A stretch of DNA of 64,000 nucleotides from Burkholderia cepacia ATCC 25416. GTDB lineage: Bacteria; Pseudomonadota; Gammaproteobacteria; Burkholderiales; Burkholderiaceae. The position numbers and the translations under genes are program-made. Shown in pieces: positions 45,216 to 54,100 of this stretch. How positions within the stretch are numbered: the first letter of the stretch is position 1; the number at the start of each line of letters is the position of its first letter. The stretch spans positions 1,736,001 through 1,800,000 of the forward strand of contig NZ_CP012982.1 in the NCBI RefSeq assembly GCF_001411495.1, written 5' to 3'. The notes under the pieces were generated by a model. The model did no database searches, had not been told where the DNA came from, and saw only the letters and a program-made list of their open reading frames with translations.

Positions 45216-46736
45216 TCAGGCCAACGCACCGTGATTCATCGCATGCCACGCACGCAGCACCGAATAGCCGCGCCAGGGCCGCCATTGCTCGGCGGCTTGT
45301 GCTGCGGCACGGGCGCTACCCACACCCAGGGCCTTTTGCAACGCGACGTCGCCGGCGGGAAAGGCGTCGGGCCAACGCAGCGCGCGCATGGCGATGTACT
45401 GCGCCGTCCAGTCGCCGATGCCGGGCAGCGCGCACAATTCGGCGCAAGTCGCAGCGACGTCTACGCCGGGGTGCAAAGCGATGCGCCCGTCCAGCACCGC
45501 GTGCGCCAGCGCATGCAGCGCGGTCTGTCGTTGCCGCGTGATGCCCAGGCGGCCGAGCTCATCGCCGGTGGCGGCCGCCAGGGCAGCAGGCGTGGGAAAG
45601 AGACGATCCAGACCCGCGACAGGGGTTTCGATCGGATCGCCGAAGGCCGCAACCAGGCGCGCGCCCAGTGTGCGTGCAGCGGCCACGGTGACCTGCTGGC
45701 CCAGCACGGCGCGCACCGCCAGCTCGAAGCCGTCCAGTGTGCCCGGCACGCGCAAGCCTTCGCCCGACGGGAACGCGGCGTGCAGAGCCGCGTGGATGGC
45801 GATCGGGTCGGCGTCCAGATCGAACGCGGCGCGCACACGGTTGATCAGCGCCGGCAGGGCGGCGGCCAATGAATCGCCGATCGTCAGCACGGCCTGCGCG
45901 CGATCTTCGTCGAGGCGAGCGCGCAACCAGCCGCTACGCGCCTGCGTCCCTTGCACAAGCCGCAGCGTTCGCGTGTATTCCAGGCCCGCGACCTGCTCGA
46001 CGCCGGGCAACGCGCGCAGGCGCAAAAAGCCCACCATTGCCTGTACGTCATAGGGAGGCCGCCAGCCGAGTCGCACGGTCACGCCTTGTCCATCGGACGC
46101 GGATCTGGCCCGGCGCAAGGCGCTGGGATTCAGGCCGTAGTGGCGCGAGAAGGCATCGTTGAAGCGTCGGACGCTGGAAAAGCCGCTGGACGCCGCGACC
46201 TGGCTCATCGGCAATCGGGTGTCGGCAATCAACTGCTTGGCCGCCAACAGCCGGCGTGTTTGAAGGTACTGAAGCGGCGACACGCCAAAGTGTGCGTCGA
46301 AAATGCGGCGCAGATGGCGGTCGGTCACTCCCAGCCGCTGCGCAATGCGCGGCATCAAGCCGCCGCTCGACTGTCCGAAGGTCGGGCGCGCGGAGGTCAT
46401 GTGCCGCCATGCGTCGGGTTCATCCATCAACCTTGCGGCTTGCAGGGCCAGGATGCGCGAAGCGTCCTCCGTGCTCCAGGATGCCGCGCGCGGGGCCAAT
46501 TCGGGGCGGCAACGCAAGCAGGGCCTGAAACCGGCCGCTTCTGCCTCTGCCGCGTGACGGTAGAAGCGGAGGTTCTCGCGACGCGGTGTCTTCACGCGAC
46601 ACACCGGACGACAGTAGATGCCGGTGCTGGTGACGGCCGCGAAAAAGGAGCCGTCGAAGCGCGCGTCGTGCGCCTTCAGCGCCAGGTAGCAGGCGTCGCT
46701 GTCGGGGGTGTCGATGGGGGTAGGCATGGGTGACAT
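45216..46736 (-). CDS. alkA: Ada-type regulator fused to 3-methyladenine DNA glycosylase (AdaA-AlkA)
   Basis: A 506-residue three-part repair protein. Residues about 8-75 are the Ada zinc domain, with Cys pairs in IYCRPVCRVKTPRRENLRFY and FRPCLRCRPE; one cysteine accepts methyl from phosphotriesters and turns the protein into an activator. Residues about 85-210 are an AraC-type helix-turn-helix (LGVTDRHLRRIFDAHFGVSP). The rest is AlkA, with helix-hairpin-helix LCALPGIGDWTAQYIAMRAL and its catalytic Asp in FPAGDVALQKAL. The C-terminal O6-methylguanine transferase of enterobacterial Ada is absent. ATG 46736 is used; ATG 46727 is possible. It heads the operon with alkB and probably activates it. 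Confidence 0.92.
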   Translation of the reverse strand: MSPMPTPIDTPDSDACYLALKAHDARFDGSFFAAVTSTGIYCRPVCRVKTPRRENLRFYRHAAEAEAAGFRPCLRCRPELAPRAASWSTEDASRILALQAARLMDEPDAWRHMTSARPTFGQSSGGLMPRIAQRLGVTDRHLRRIFDAHFGVSPLQYLQTRRLLAAKQLIADTRLPMSQVAASSGFSSVRRFNDAFSRHYGLNPSALRRARSASDGQGVTVRLGWRPPYDVQAMVGFLRLRALPGVEQVAGLEYTRTLRLVQGTQARSGWLRARLDEDRAQAVLTIGDSLAAALPALINRVRAAFDLDADPIAIHAALHAAFPSGEGLRVPGTLDGFELAVRAVLGQQVTVAAARTLGARLVAAFGDPIETPVAGLDRLFPTPAALAAATGDELGRLGITRQRQTALHALAHAVLDGRIALHPGVDVAATCAELCALPGIGDWTAQYIAMRALRWPDAFPAGDVALQKALGVGSARAAAQAAEQWRPWRGYSVLRAWHAMNHGALA

Positions 46737-47806
46737 CGTATATCCCGCGCGCCCACGACGTGCGCCATTTTCGGACATGTGGTCTGTCGGCTTTGCGCCG
46801 CCAAACACCGGGCATCTCGAGCATCAGGGACGGCAGAGAATGATTGCGCGGTCCGCCCCGCCAACCTCACGGAACGCGGTATGCGCTTGACTTCAAGGTG
46901 ATCGGGAACCTGGATCGTGCGTGAGGCAGTGCCGTGCGCTCATAAAACGGCCCGGCCCTCACGACGGCGCATTCTCGTTCCCTCGCAAGAATCGGAGTTG
47001 CCGCGCGACCTCTCCCCGGCAAGGTGTTGCTACGCGCAGGCCAGATGATCAAGCCGTGAGCTGCATGGGCCATAGCGGCCCCATTTCTTTGCGAGCCTGC
47101 CGCTTGCGGCGGTGGTTGTTGCCGATGGGTTCCATCGGCCTCCTGGCGGAGCGAGCACGGCGATCGGATCGTCGACGCCTTGCCTGCGTCCAGCCGTTGC
47201 CGGCAATCGATCGTGACGCGGCGGCGTGCCGGTACCCGCTTGCCCGTCGACACCCCCCGAAACATCGGATGCGACACCTTAATCCCGCAGTAACTCTTTT
47301 AATGCAATTCGCTAAAACATCGAGGGTAATTATTTAAATCGCCGAAACTATTTAATTTATTTCCTTTTAATCAAACAAAACATCCGCGCTGGCAAAGGTA
47401 TTTAAGTTCGCCTCGTCATTCAATGTGGCTGCGTCCGTTTCAGACAAGCCAGTCGGGGATCTAGAGGTGATTCGAATTTACGACCCTTTATATGCGATCT
47501 AAAAATCGGCCGAAAATGTAAAGCATTGCAATATCAAGGAGAGAGTTGAGTATTCCGATTGCGATGCATGATTTTATTTGGCAGGATTTTCATCAGGTTG
47601 CTCGATTTCAAGACAACAATGCAGCCGGCCATTCAATCAGTCGAAACACCACGTGCCGGATGAGCAACGATCCGAAAGGAAGCTGACGAAGAAACGGATA
47701 ACGAGGCGGCGAACGGGCGACATCGTTCGCGTTCATTGAAGCAATCGTTTGCCTGGGCGTCGATGCGTCACTCGAGCGACCCGGGCGGATTCGATACGGG
47801 GCAGCC
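46737..47806. other. 1.07-kb non-coding region, AT-rich in its second half
   Basis: No gene is supported. Two overlapping open frames around 46870-47340 on opposite strands lack ribosome binding sites and protein-like sequence. From about 47275 to 47600 the DNA becomes markedly AT-rich, with many TTTAAT and ATTTAAAT stretches, unlike anything else in the window. It separates the alkylation-repair operon from the TOMM-type genes and probably contains their promoter; such DNA is a usual target of H-NS-like silencers and marks acquired segments. Confidence 0.5.
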
Positions 47807-48808
47807 ATGGCGATACTCATGAACGATTCTTCCGGGGAAGCGTGCCTGCTCCGCGCGTATCACGTGTTCGGCCGGGATGCCGCGCGTTGCGATACGGTCA
47901 TCCGGGATGCGTCGGTGTCCCGTGTTCACGCCCATATCCGCTGGGTGGGCGGGCTGTGGGAACTCCACGATCACAGCAGCAACGGCACGTCGCTGTCCGG
48001 CGTGCCGTTACGCCACGGCGATCACGCGGTACTGCAGCCGGGTGACATGATCCGGTTCGGCAGGGCCGGCATCGCGCCGTGGCGCGTCGATGCGCTCGAC
48101 GATCCGGCCGATACGCTGTGGCCGATACGAGGCGCTGCGCATCCGATCGTGCTCGCGCCGCGCCAGATCCTGGCCGCACGCGCCGCGCAGCCGGTCACGA
48201 TCGTCCGGTCGCCGGCCGGCGAATGGCTGTGCGACGACACGTTGCCGCCGCGCGCGCTCCATGACGGCGACGAAGTATCGACCGGCGACGCCACGTGGCG
48301 CCTGGCACTCGCGCGCAATGGTTCGACGATGAGGCTCGCCGCCCCCGCCGATCCGGCCGTGCCGGCACAACTGCTCGAATTCCTCGTCAGCCGGGACGAA
48401 GAGCATGTGCGCATGCTGCTGCATGTTCGCGGCGGCGTGGTCGACCTCGGCGAGCGCGCGCATCACTACAGTCTCGTCACGCTTGCCCGCGCGCGCTCGG
48501 CCGACATGCAGGCCGGCTACGACGCCGCCACGCAAGGCTGGATCGAACTCGACCGGCTGGCGCGCATGCTCGGCATCGATACGTCCCATGTCAACGTGCA
48601 GATTCACCGCGCCCGGAGCCAGTTCGCGGCCCTGCCGGGGCTGGGCGCGAGCCAGCTCGTCGAGCGCCGGCGCGGCAGCGTCAGGTTCGGCGATTTCCCG
48701 TTCCGCGTCATGCGCGGCGCGCATCTCGAATGCCAGTCGGTGCCGCCCGCTCAGCCGCGTATCGGCGTGCATCGTCCGGCGCCTGCTCCGGTAGTCCATT
48801 GCTCATGA
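47807..48808 (+). CDS. FHA-domain protein with C-terminal winged-helix-like part
   Basis: A 333-residue cytoplasmic protein. Residues 15-80 form a forkhead-associated domain that binds phosphothreonine: FGRDAARCDTVIRDASVSRVHAHI carries the Gly-Arg and Ser-Arg-x-His pairs, and LHDHSSNGTSL the Ser-x-Asn-Gly-Thr turn. The C-terminal part (about 200-310: HHYSLVTLARARSADMQAGY, LDRLARMLGIDTSHVNVQI) resembles a DNA-binding winged helix of the OmpR/SARP type. Its stop overlaps the kinase start as ATGA, so the two are translated together and the FHA domain probably reads the kinase's phosphothreonines. Start ATG 47807. Confidence 0.83.
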   Translation: MAILMNDSSGEACLLRAYHVFGRDAARCDTVIRDASVSRVHAHIRWVGGLWELHDHSSNGTSLSGVPLRHGDHAVLQPGDMIRFGRAGIAPWRVDALDDPADTLWPIRGAAHPIVLAPRQILAARAAQPVTIVRSPAGEWLCDDTLPPRALHDGDEVSTGDATWRLALARNGSTMRLAAPADPAVPAQLLEFLVSRDEEHVRMLLHVRGGVVDLGERAHHYSLVTLARARSADMQAGYDAATQGWIELDRLARMLGIDTSHVNVQIHRARSQFAALPGLGASQLVERRRGSVRFGDFPFRVMRGAHLECQSVPPAQPRIGVHRPAPAPVVHCS

Positions 48809-51594
48809 ACTCGAGAGAACCGGTCTCGGCGCCGGCCGTGCCCCGCGCGCCCCTCGCGCCATTTGCGGAACTGGCCGGCAAGCGGCGTTACCGGCTCGGT
48901 TCGTTGCTCGGCGAAGGCGGCAATGGCGTGGTGTTTCGCGCGACCTGCTGCGAAACGGGACAAGCCGTCGCGATCAAGCTGATGCGGGATCACGCCGCGC
49001 GGACCGCGACGGAGCGCGCGCGCCAGCGGGCGCGCTTCCAGCGCGAGACGAGCCTGTGCGAGGCGCTGCGGCACCCGAACATCGTGGCCTTGCTGGACAA
49101 GGGGGAAGCGCCCGACGGCCGGCTGTTCGCCGTATTCGAGCTGGTGCAGGGCCGGACCTTGCGCGACCGGCTCGCGGCACAGGGGCCGCTGTCGGCCGTC
49201 GACACGGGCCGGCTGATGGCGGAGGTGCTCGACGCGCTCGCGGCCGCGCATCGCAGGGGCATCGTGCATCGGGACCTGAAGCCGCAGAACATCGTGATCG
49301 CGATGGCCGATGACGGGCCGCACGCGAAGCTCCTCGATTTCGGCATCGGTGCGTTGCTGCCCGGCGCGGAGGACATCGGGCGCCAGACCCTGACGCTGGC
49401 GACCGAGGTGCTTGGCTCGGCGTCCTATTGCGCGCCCGAGCAATTGCGCAACGAGCCGCCGACGCCAGGAAGCGACCTGTATGCGTGGGGCCTGGTCGTG
49501 ATCGAATGCCTGACGGGCGAGGTCGTCATGCGCGGTGCGAGCGTGGCCGACATTCTCTATCAGCAGCTCAGCCCGGCGAATGTCGCGTTCCCTCCGCCGA
49601 TCGCATCGCATCCGCTCGGCGCGGTATTGCGGCGCGCGCTGAGCAAGAATCCGGAGCAGCGCGCCGCGTCGGCCGACGAACTCGCGGAAGCGTTCCGCAC
49701 GCTCAACTTCGCGGCGCTCGTCGGCCGTTTCGATGCCGGCCGCGCAAGCGGGCCGACGCATCCGCGCCCGTTCGCGCCGTACGGCGAGCCGATCGCAACG
49801 GCGGGCGGGTACCGTCAGATCACCACGTTGTGCTGTTGTGTGACGATCACCGGAGAAGGCCGGCGACGCCACGCCGGGGTCGATCACGACGCCTTGCTCG
49901 ACGGCTACGAGGAGCAATGGCAGACGAAGTGCGCGGATATCGCCGTCGGTTACGGCGCGCAGGTCGACGCACGGCTCGGCGACACGCTGCTGTTCCATTT
50001 CGGCCTGCAAGGCGACATCGATTGGCCGGCGCGCCGCGCGGCGCGCGCGGCACTCGACATGGTGCGGGTGGCCGGGCGCGCACGGCTGCCGGTGCCTGCG
50101 GCGGCCGGCGGCGAAGCCGGTGGTGCAAGCTGGCGCGTCGAAGTGGCCGCCGCGATTCACGTCGGGCAGGTTCTCGCCCATGCGTCGCATATGTCGGGCG
50201 TATCGACGCCTGCCGCGGCTGCGCGGCTGCTGCGGCTTGCCGGGCCCGGACAGATTCTGATCAGTGACGATGCGCGGCTGGCGCTCGAACGGCATGCGGA
50301 CTGTCGGCCGACCCCGTTGCGGCTCGCGCGGGCGGGCCTCGTGCCGCAGCCGGTTCACGAATTGCTCGGCGAGCGGCGCGCCGATACGCCGTTCGATTCG
50401 CTCGACGCCGGCATGTGGGCACCGATGATCGGCCGCGCGCGCGAACTCGACGTGCTCCTGCGCGCGTGGCAGGAGACGCTCGCACGACATCGTCGCGTGA
50501 TGCGCGGCGAGCCTGCGCCGCACGGTGTGCCGCGGCTGGTCGTCGGCGACGCGGGGCTCGGCAAATCGCGCCTCGTCCACGAGTTGTGCGAGGCCGTCCG
50601 GGGCGAGGGTTCTGCCTGCGCGTATTGCGGGTGCCTGCCCGAGCGGGAGAATCACGCACTGTTTCCGATCCTGCGATTCATCGCCGCGCATTGGCATATC
50701 GACGCCGACGACCCGGCGGATCTCGCGCTCGCGGCGATCGACACCATGATCGCGCCGCTCGAATGCGATCACGCGGCGGCCCGTGTCGCACTCGCGACCT
50801 GGCTGGGGGTGCCTTGCGAAGGGTCGAGGGTCCCATGGTCGAGTGCGCGCGAACGACACGCATTGTTCGACATCCTCGAGCAGCTGATCGTGTCGCTCGG
50901 CAATGGCGCGCCGGTGTTGTTCGTCGTCGACGATGTCCAGTGGATCGACCGCTCGACCGAGGATTTTCTTGCGTACCTGCGGCGTTCGCCGCGCGCGGCG
51001 GCGCTCGGCATCGTGCTCACGTCGCGCCCCGACCAGCTCGCGCGCTGGCGCGGCGCGACCGAACGCCTGGTGTTGCGCCGCCTGCCGCGCGACGACGCGC
51101 AGCGCCTGATGTCGGCATGCCTGGGCCCTGGCGAGCTCGATCCGCTCTGGCTCGACCCGCTCGCCCGGCGCACGGCGGGCATTCCGCTGTTCATCGAGGC
51201 CGTCGCGCGCGAGCTGACGATGGGCGGCGCGGACGGCACGCTCGCCGGGCTGCTGACGACGGATCCCCGTCCGCTTCCGCTCAGTCTCGGCGGGATGCTC
51301 GGTCGAGCGTTCGACCGGATCGACGACGCGCGCGACACCGCGCAGCTCGCCGCGACGATCGGGCTCGAGGTGGATGCGCAACTGCTCGTCGCGGCTTCGC
51401 CGCATGATCGCGCGACGCTCGACGCGCACCTGCAGTTGCTGCTCGAGGAACGGATCCTGTACGCGCAACATCGGCGCGATCGCGTGGTCTATTCGTTCCG
51501 CCATGCGTTGATTCGCGATGCGGCGTATGCGTCGATGCCGCCCGACCTGCGGCGCGGCAACCAGGCACGCGTCGGCCGCGCGCGGGTGGCGTAA
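48805..51594 (+). CDS. TOMM-type Ser/Thr kinase / cyclase / AAA ATPase, C-terminally truncated
   Basis: A 929-residue multidomain protein. Residues 30-310 are a Hanks-type kinase: glycine loop GEGGNG (36-41), Lys58, HRDLKPQN at 155-162, DFG at 178-180. About 330-510 is a class III cyclase-like domain (ITTLCCCVTITGEG, YGAQVDARLGDTLLFHFG), then an AAA/STAND ATPase with Walker A GDAGLGKSR near 585 and Walker B VLFVVDDVQWID near 704. This is the layout of kinase/cyclase fusion proteins linked to TOMM peptide clusters. The end LIRDAAYASMPPDLRRGNQA normally continues into a TPR-rich region; here a stop follows within 15 residues, so the C-terminus is lost. Confidence 0.85.
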   Translation: MNSREPVSAPAVPRAPLAPFAELAGKRRYRLGSLLGEGGNGVVFRATCCETGQAVAIKLMRDHAARTATERARQRARFQRETSLCEALRHPNIVALLDKGEAPDGRLFAVFELVQGRTLRDRLAAQGPLSAVDTGRLMAEVLDALAAAHRRGIVHRDLKPQNIVIAMADDGPHAKLLDFGIGALLPGAEDIGRQTLTLATEVLGSASYCAPEQLRNEPPTPGSDLYAWGLVVIECLTGEVVMRGASVADILYQQLSPANVAFPPPIASHPLGAVLRRALSKNPEQRAASADELAEAFRTLNFAALVGRFDAGRASGPTHPRPFAPYGEPIATAGGYRQITTLCCCVTITGEGRRRHAGVDHDALLDGYEEQWQTKCADIAVGYGAQVDARLGDTLLFHFGLQGDIDWPARRAARAALDMVRVAGRARLPVPAAAGGEAGGASWRVEVAAAIHVGQVLAHASHMSGVSTPAAAARLLRLAGPGQILISDDARLALERHADCRPTPLRLARAGLVPQPVHELLGERRADTPFDSLDAGMWAPMIGRARELDVLLRAWQETLARHRRVMRGEPAPHGVPRLVVGDAGLGKSRLVHELCEAVRGEGSACAYCGCLPERENHALFPILRFIAAHWHIDADDPADLALAAIDTMIAPLECDHAAARVALATWLGVPCEGSRVPWSSARERHALFDILEQLIVSLGNGAPVLFVVDDVQWIDRSTEDFLAYLRRSPRAAALGIVLTSRPDQLARWRGATERLVLRRLPRDDAQRLMSACLGPGELDPLWLDPLARRTAGIPLFIEAVARELTMGGADGTLAGLLTTDPRPLPLSLGGMLGRAFDRIDDARDTAQLAATIGLEVDAQLLVAASPHDRATLDAHLQLLLEERILYAQHRRDRVVYSFRHALIRDAAYASMPPDLRRGNQARVGRARVA

Positions 51595-52309
51595 GCCGGC
51601 CGCGGCGCCGGTGCGCACGCGTCTGGCGTCGCGGAGCACTTCGCGCGCGCGGGTGTGCGGGGGGCGTTTGCGGGCGCTCGACATCACCACCGATCTCGAG
51701 GTGCCGACGGTGGCCGCGCCGGCGGAAAATCCGCAGGACGGGCGCTTTTCGATCGGCTTCGGCTCCCGTCCGGATGGCCGAATCGCGGTGCAGCGCGCGC
51801 TGACCGAAATCAATCAGTTGTTCGATGTCGAGGCGGAGGGGCGCTGTGTCATCTCTGGCCGCGTTTTGGTGCACGACGGCTTTACCCGGTGCCGGTGGAT
51901 CTTGGGTGGTGCGCCCGGCCACGCAGCGAAGCCGAGTTGAATCCGGCACGGCTGTTTCCGTGACTTGACCGGTCGTCCGCCAGCGGAGCCGGGTTCCGGG
52001 CGCGACGTCGGTCGAGGTGTAGTTTCATCTCGTGCTCCCGCTTTCGTCTTTCGAAATCCTGACGTATTTCAAAATGCTTTCCATCCATGTCGCATGCGCG
52101 ATTCGATGCCGGGACAGTCGAAATTTGCATAGCGTTTGTGAACGGAATTACGGCTGCATACGTTCGCGGTTGACGGTGCCGCGCGCCATGTCCGGCGCGC
52201 AGCGGCCTCGATGCGCGGCGTGATGGCGCGTCGCACGGCCGCAGGCGCCGACGGGCCCGGATCGCGGTACGGTCCGAACGAGATCACGCAAGCACACGAG
52301 GATGCAGTC
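51595..52309. other. 715-bp region with decayed TOMM DNA and no intact gene
   Basis: The first part continues protein-like sequence in shifted frames, including GVAEHFARAG (about 51630-51660), which resembles the lost TPR-side of the kinase. A YcaO fragment follows (see 51660-51830). From about 51960 to 52309 no gene, RNA or clear terminator is seen; the segment must contain the promoter of the amino acid permease at 52310. Confidence 0.5.
51660..51830 (+). pseudogene. Fragment of a YcaO-type TOMM cyclodehydratase
   Basis: One frame reads LRALDITTDLEVPTVAAPAE, then DGRFSIGFGSRPDGRIAVQR and ALTEINQL. This matches the C-terminal core of YcaO proteins, the ATP-dependent cyclodehydratases that make azoline rings in peptides, where ALDITTDLGIPV, GFG-H-D and RALTE-NQ are conserved. 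The sequence before (frames broken) and after (EAEGRCVISGRVLVHDGFTR) is not YcaO, and no start codon fits, so this is a leftover. It lies 66 bases after the truncated kinase, as expected if a deletion removed the kinase end and most of the ycaO gene. Confidence 0.72.
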
Positions 52310-53800
52310 ATGGCATCGATTCCCGAACCCGCGCCGACCGGCGACACCAGCAAACGGAACTGGCTCGAATCCCACGAGGCCGGCTATCACAAGACCCTCG
52401 GCAATCGACAGGTGCAGATGATCGCGATCGGCGGCGCCATCGGTACCGGCCTGTTCCTCGGCGCGGGCGCGCGCCTGCAGGCCGCCGGGCCGTCGCTCGC
52501 GATCGTCTATCTGGTGTGCGGCGTGTTTTCCTTCCTGATCCTGCGCGCGCTCGGCGAGCTCGTGATGCATCGCCCGAGCAGCGGCAGCTTCGTGTCGTAT
52601 GCGCGCGAATTCCTGGGCGAGAAAGCGTCGTTCGTCGCCGGATGGATGTATTTCCTGAACTGGGCGATGACCGGCATCGTCGACATCACCGCGGTCGCGC
52701 TCTACATGCATTACTGGGCGCCGTTTTCGGGCGTGCCGCAGTGGATCTTCGCGCTCGCCGCACTGTGCATCGTCGCGACGATGAACCTGATCGGCGTGAA
52801 GTGGTTCGCCGAGATGGAATTCTGGTTTGCGTTGATCAAGGTCGCCGCGATCGTGCTGTTTCTCGTGATCGGCAGCGTGATCCTCGGCACCGGCGGGCAC
52901 GTCGCCGGCCATGACACGGGCATGCACCTGATCACCGACAACGGCGGGTTCTTCCCGCACGGGCTGATGCCGGCGCTGGTGCTGGTGCAGGGCGTGGTGT
53001 TCGCGTTCGCGGGCGTCGAACTGGTCGGCACCGCCGCCGGCGAATGCAAGGACGCGCGCAAGGTGTTGCCGCGCGCGATCAACAACGTGATCTGGCGCAT
53101 CGCGATCTTCTACGTCGCGTCGGTGGTCCTGCTGGTCTGCCTGCTGCCGTGGAGTGCGTACAAGGCGGGCCAGAGCCCGTTCGTCACGTTTTTCGGCGCG
53201 CTCGGCGTGCCCGGCATCGGTTCGGTGATGAACCTGGTGGTCTTGACCGCGGCACTGTCGAGTCTCAACTCGGGACTGTATTCGACCGGGCGCGTGCTGC
53301 GTTCGCTCGCAATGGGCGGCTCGGCCCCGGCGTTCCTCGGCAGGATGAGCGGGCAATCCGTGCCGTACGCGGGCATTCTCGTGACGGTCGCGATCTACGT
53401 GGTCGGCGTGCTGCTCAACTACCTGGTGCCGTCGAGCGTGTTCGAGATCGTGCTGAACATCGCGTCGCTCGGCATCATCAGCACGTGGGCATTCATCGTC
53501 GTGTGCCAGATGAAGTTCCGCGCGGCGGTCGCGCGCGGCGAGGTGGACGACGTGTCGTTCAGGATGCCCGGCGCGCCCGTGACGTCATGGCTGACGCTGC
53601 TGTTCCTGCTCGGCGTGCTGGTCCTGATGGCATTCGACTATCCGAACGGCACGTGGACGATCGCGTCGATCCCGCTCGTCGCGCTGTTGCTCGTGGCCGG
53701 CTGGAAGTGGCTGAGCGGCCGCGCGCACCGCGCGTCGCTCAAGCCGACGATTCCGTCGGTCGCGCTCACGCAGAACGTGCTCGAGAAGGACGGCGACTGA
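52310..53800 (+). CDS. Amino acid permease of the APC family (AnsP-like)
   Basis: A 496-residue, 12-segment amino acid:proton symporter. The N-terminal SHEAGYHKTLGNRQVQMIAI, then GGAIGTGLFLGAG, is the hallmark of the AAT subfamily (AnsP, GabP, ProY, AroP), with FVSYAREFLGEKASFVAGW and FAFAGVELVGTAAGECKDA as further conserved blocks. Overall it is closest in appearance to L-asparagine permeases, but substrate choice within the group is not reliable. ATG 52310 is preceded by a GAGG element about 9 bases upstream. It stands alone, convergent with the porin gene. Confidence 0.87.
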   Translation: MASIPEPAPTGDTSKRNWLESHEAGYHKTLGNRQVQMIAIGGAIGTGLFLGAGARLQAAGPSLAIVYLVCGVFSFLILRALGELVMHRPSSGSFVSYAREFLGEKASFVAGWMYFLNWAMTGIVDITAVALYMHYWAPFSGVPQWIFALAALCIVATMNLIGVKWFAEMEFWFALIKVAAIVLFLVIGSVILGTGGHVAGHDTGMHLITDNGGFFPHGLMPALVLVQGVVFAFAGVELVGTAAGECKDARKVLPRAINNVIWRIAIFYVASVVLLVCLLPWSAYKAGQSPFVTFFGALGVPGIGSVMNLVVLTAALSSLNSGLYSTGRVLRSLAMGGSAPAFLGRMSGQSVPYAGILVTVAIYVVGVLLNYLVPSSVFEIVLNIASLGIISTWAFIVVCQMKFRAAVARGEVDDVSFRMPGAPVTSWLTLLFLLGVLVLMAFDYPNGTWTIASIPLVALLLVAGWKWLSGRAHRASLKPTIPSVALTQNVLEKDGD

Positions 53801-54100
53801 CGGGATGCGCGACAAGGCGCGGCCGCCGGCCCGGTTGCGGCGCGCCCGCTCAAATTTGCTTGCAGCCGGTATGCCCGGATCCGGTTCTGCGGCGTATGGT
53901 CGGTTGCGGCGCGTGCGCCTCGATACGTTCGATGCGCTTGCCGGCCGGTCGGGCGACAGGCCGGGGGCGCGGCCGTGATGCGCGCGACGGTTTCTACGTG
54001 AAGCCGACCGTCGTCGTACCGAAGTCGTTGCAGCCGAGCGTGTGCCGCAACGAAAGCTTCGGGCCGGCCACGCGGGTTGCGCGGCCGGCCGCCGCGCGTG
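53801..54100. other. 300-bp GC-rich gap between convergent genes
   Basis: No gene is seen. Next to the porin stop, the dodecamer GCGGCCGGCCGC near 54080-54092 is a perfect palindrome and could act as a terminator hairpin for the porin transcript, but no T-tract follows. Confidence 0.4.

Noticed and set aside
46867..47337. Overlapping open frames on both strands after the Ada gene
   Set aside because: Neither has a ribosome binding site or protein-like composition; both are basic, Arg/Pro-rich and end where the AT-rich DNA begins.
48751..51813. 1,020-codon minus-strand frame opposite the kinase
   Set aside because: It mirrors the kinase gene, has Arg-rich low-complexity translation and no ribosome binding site.
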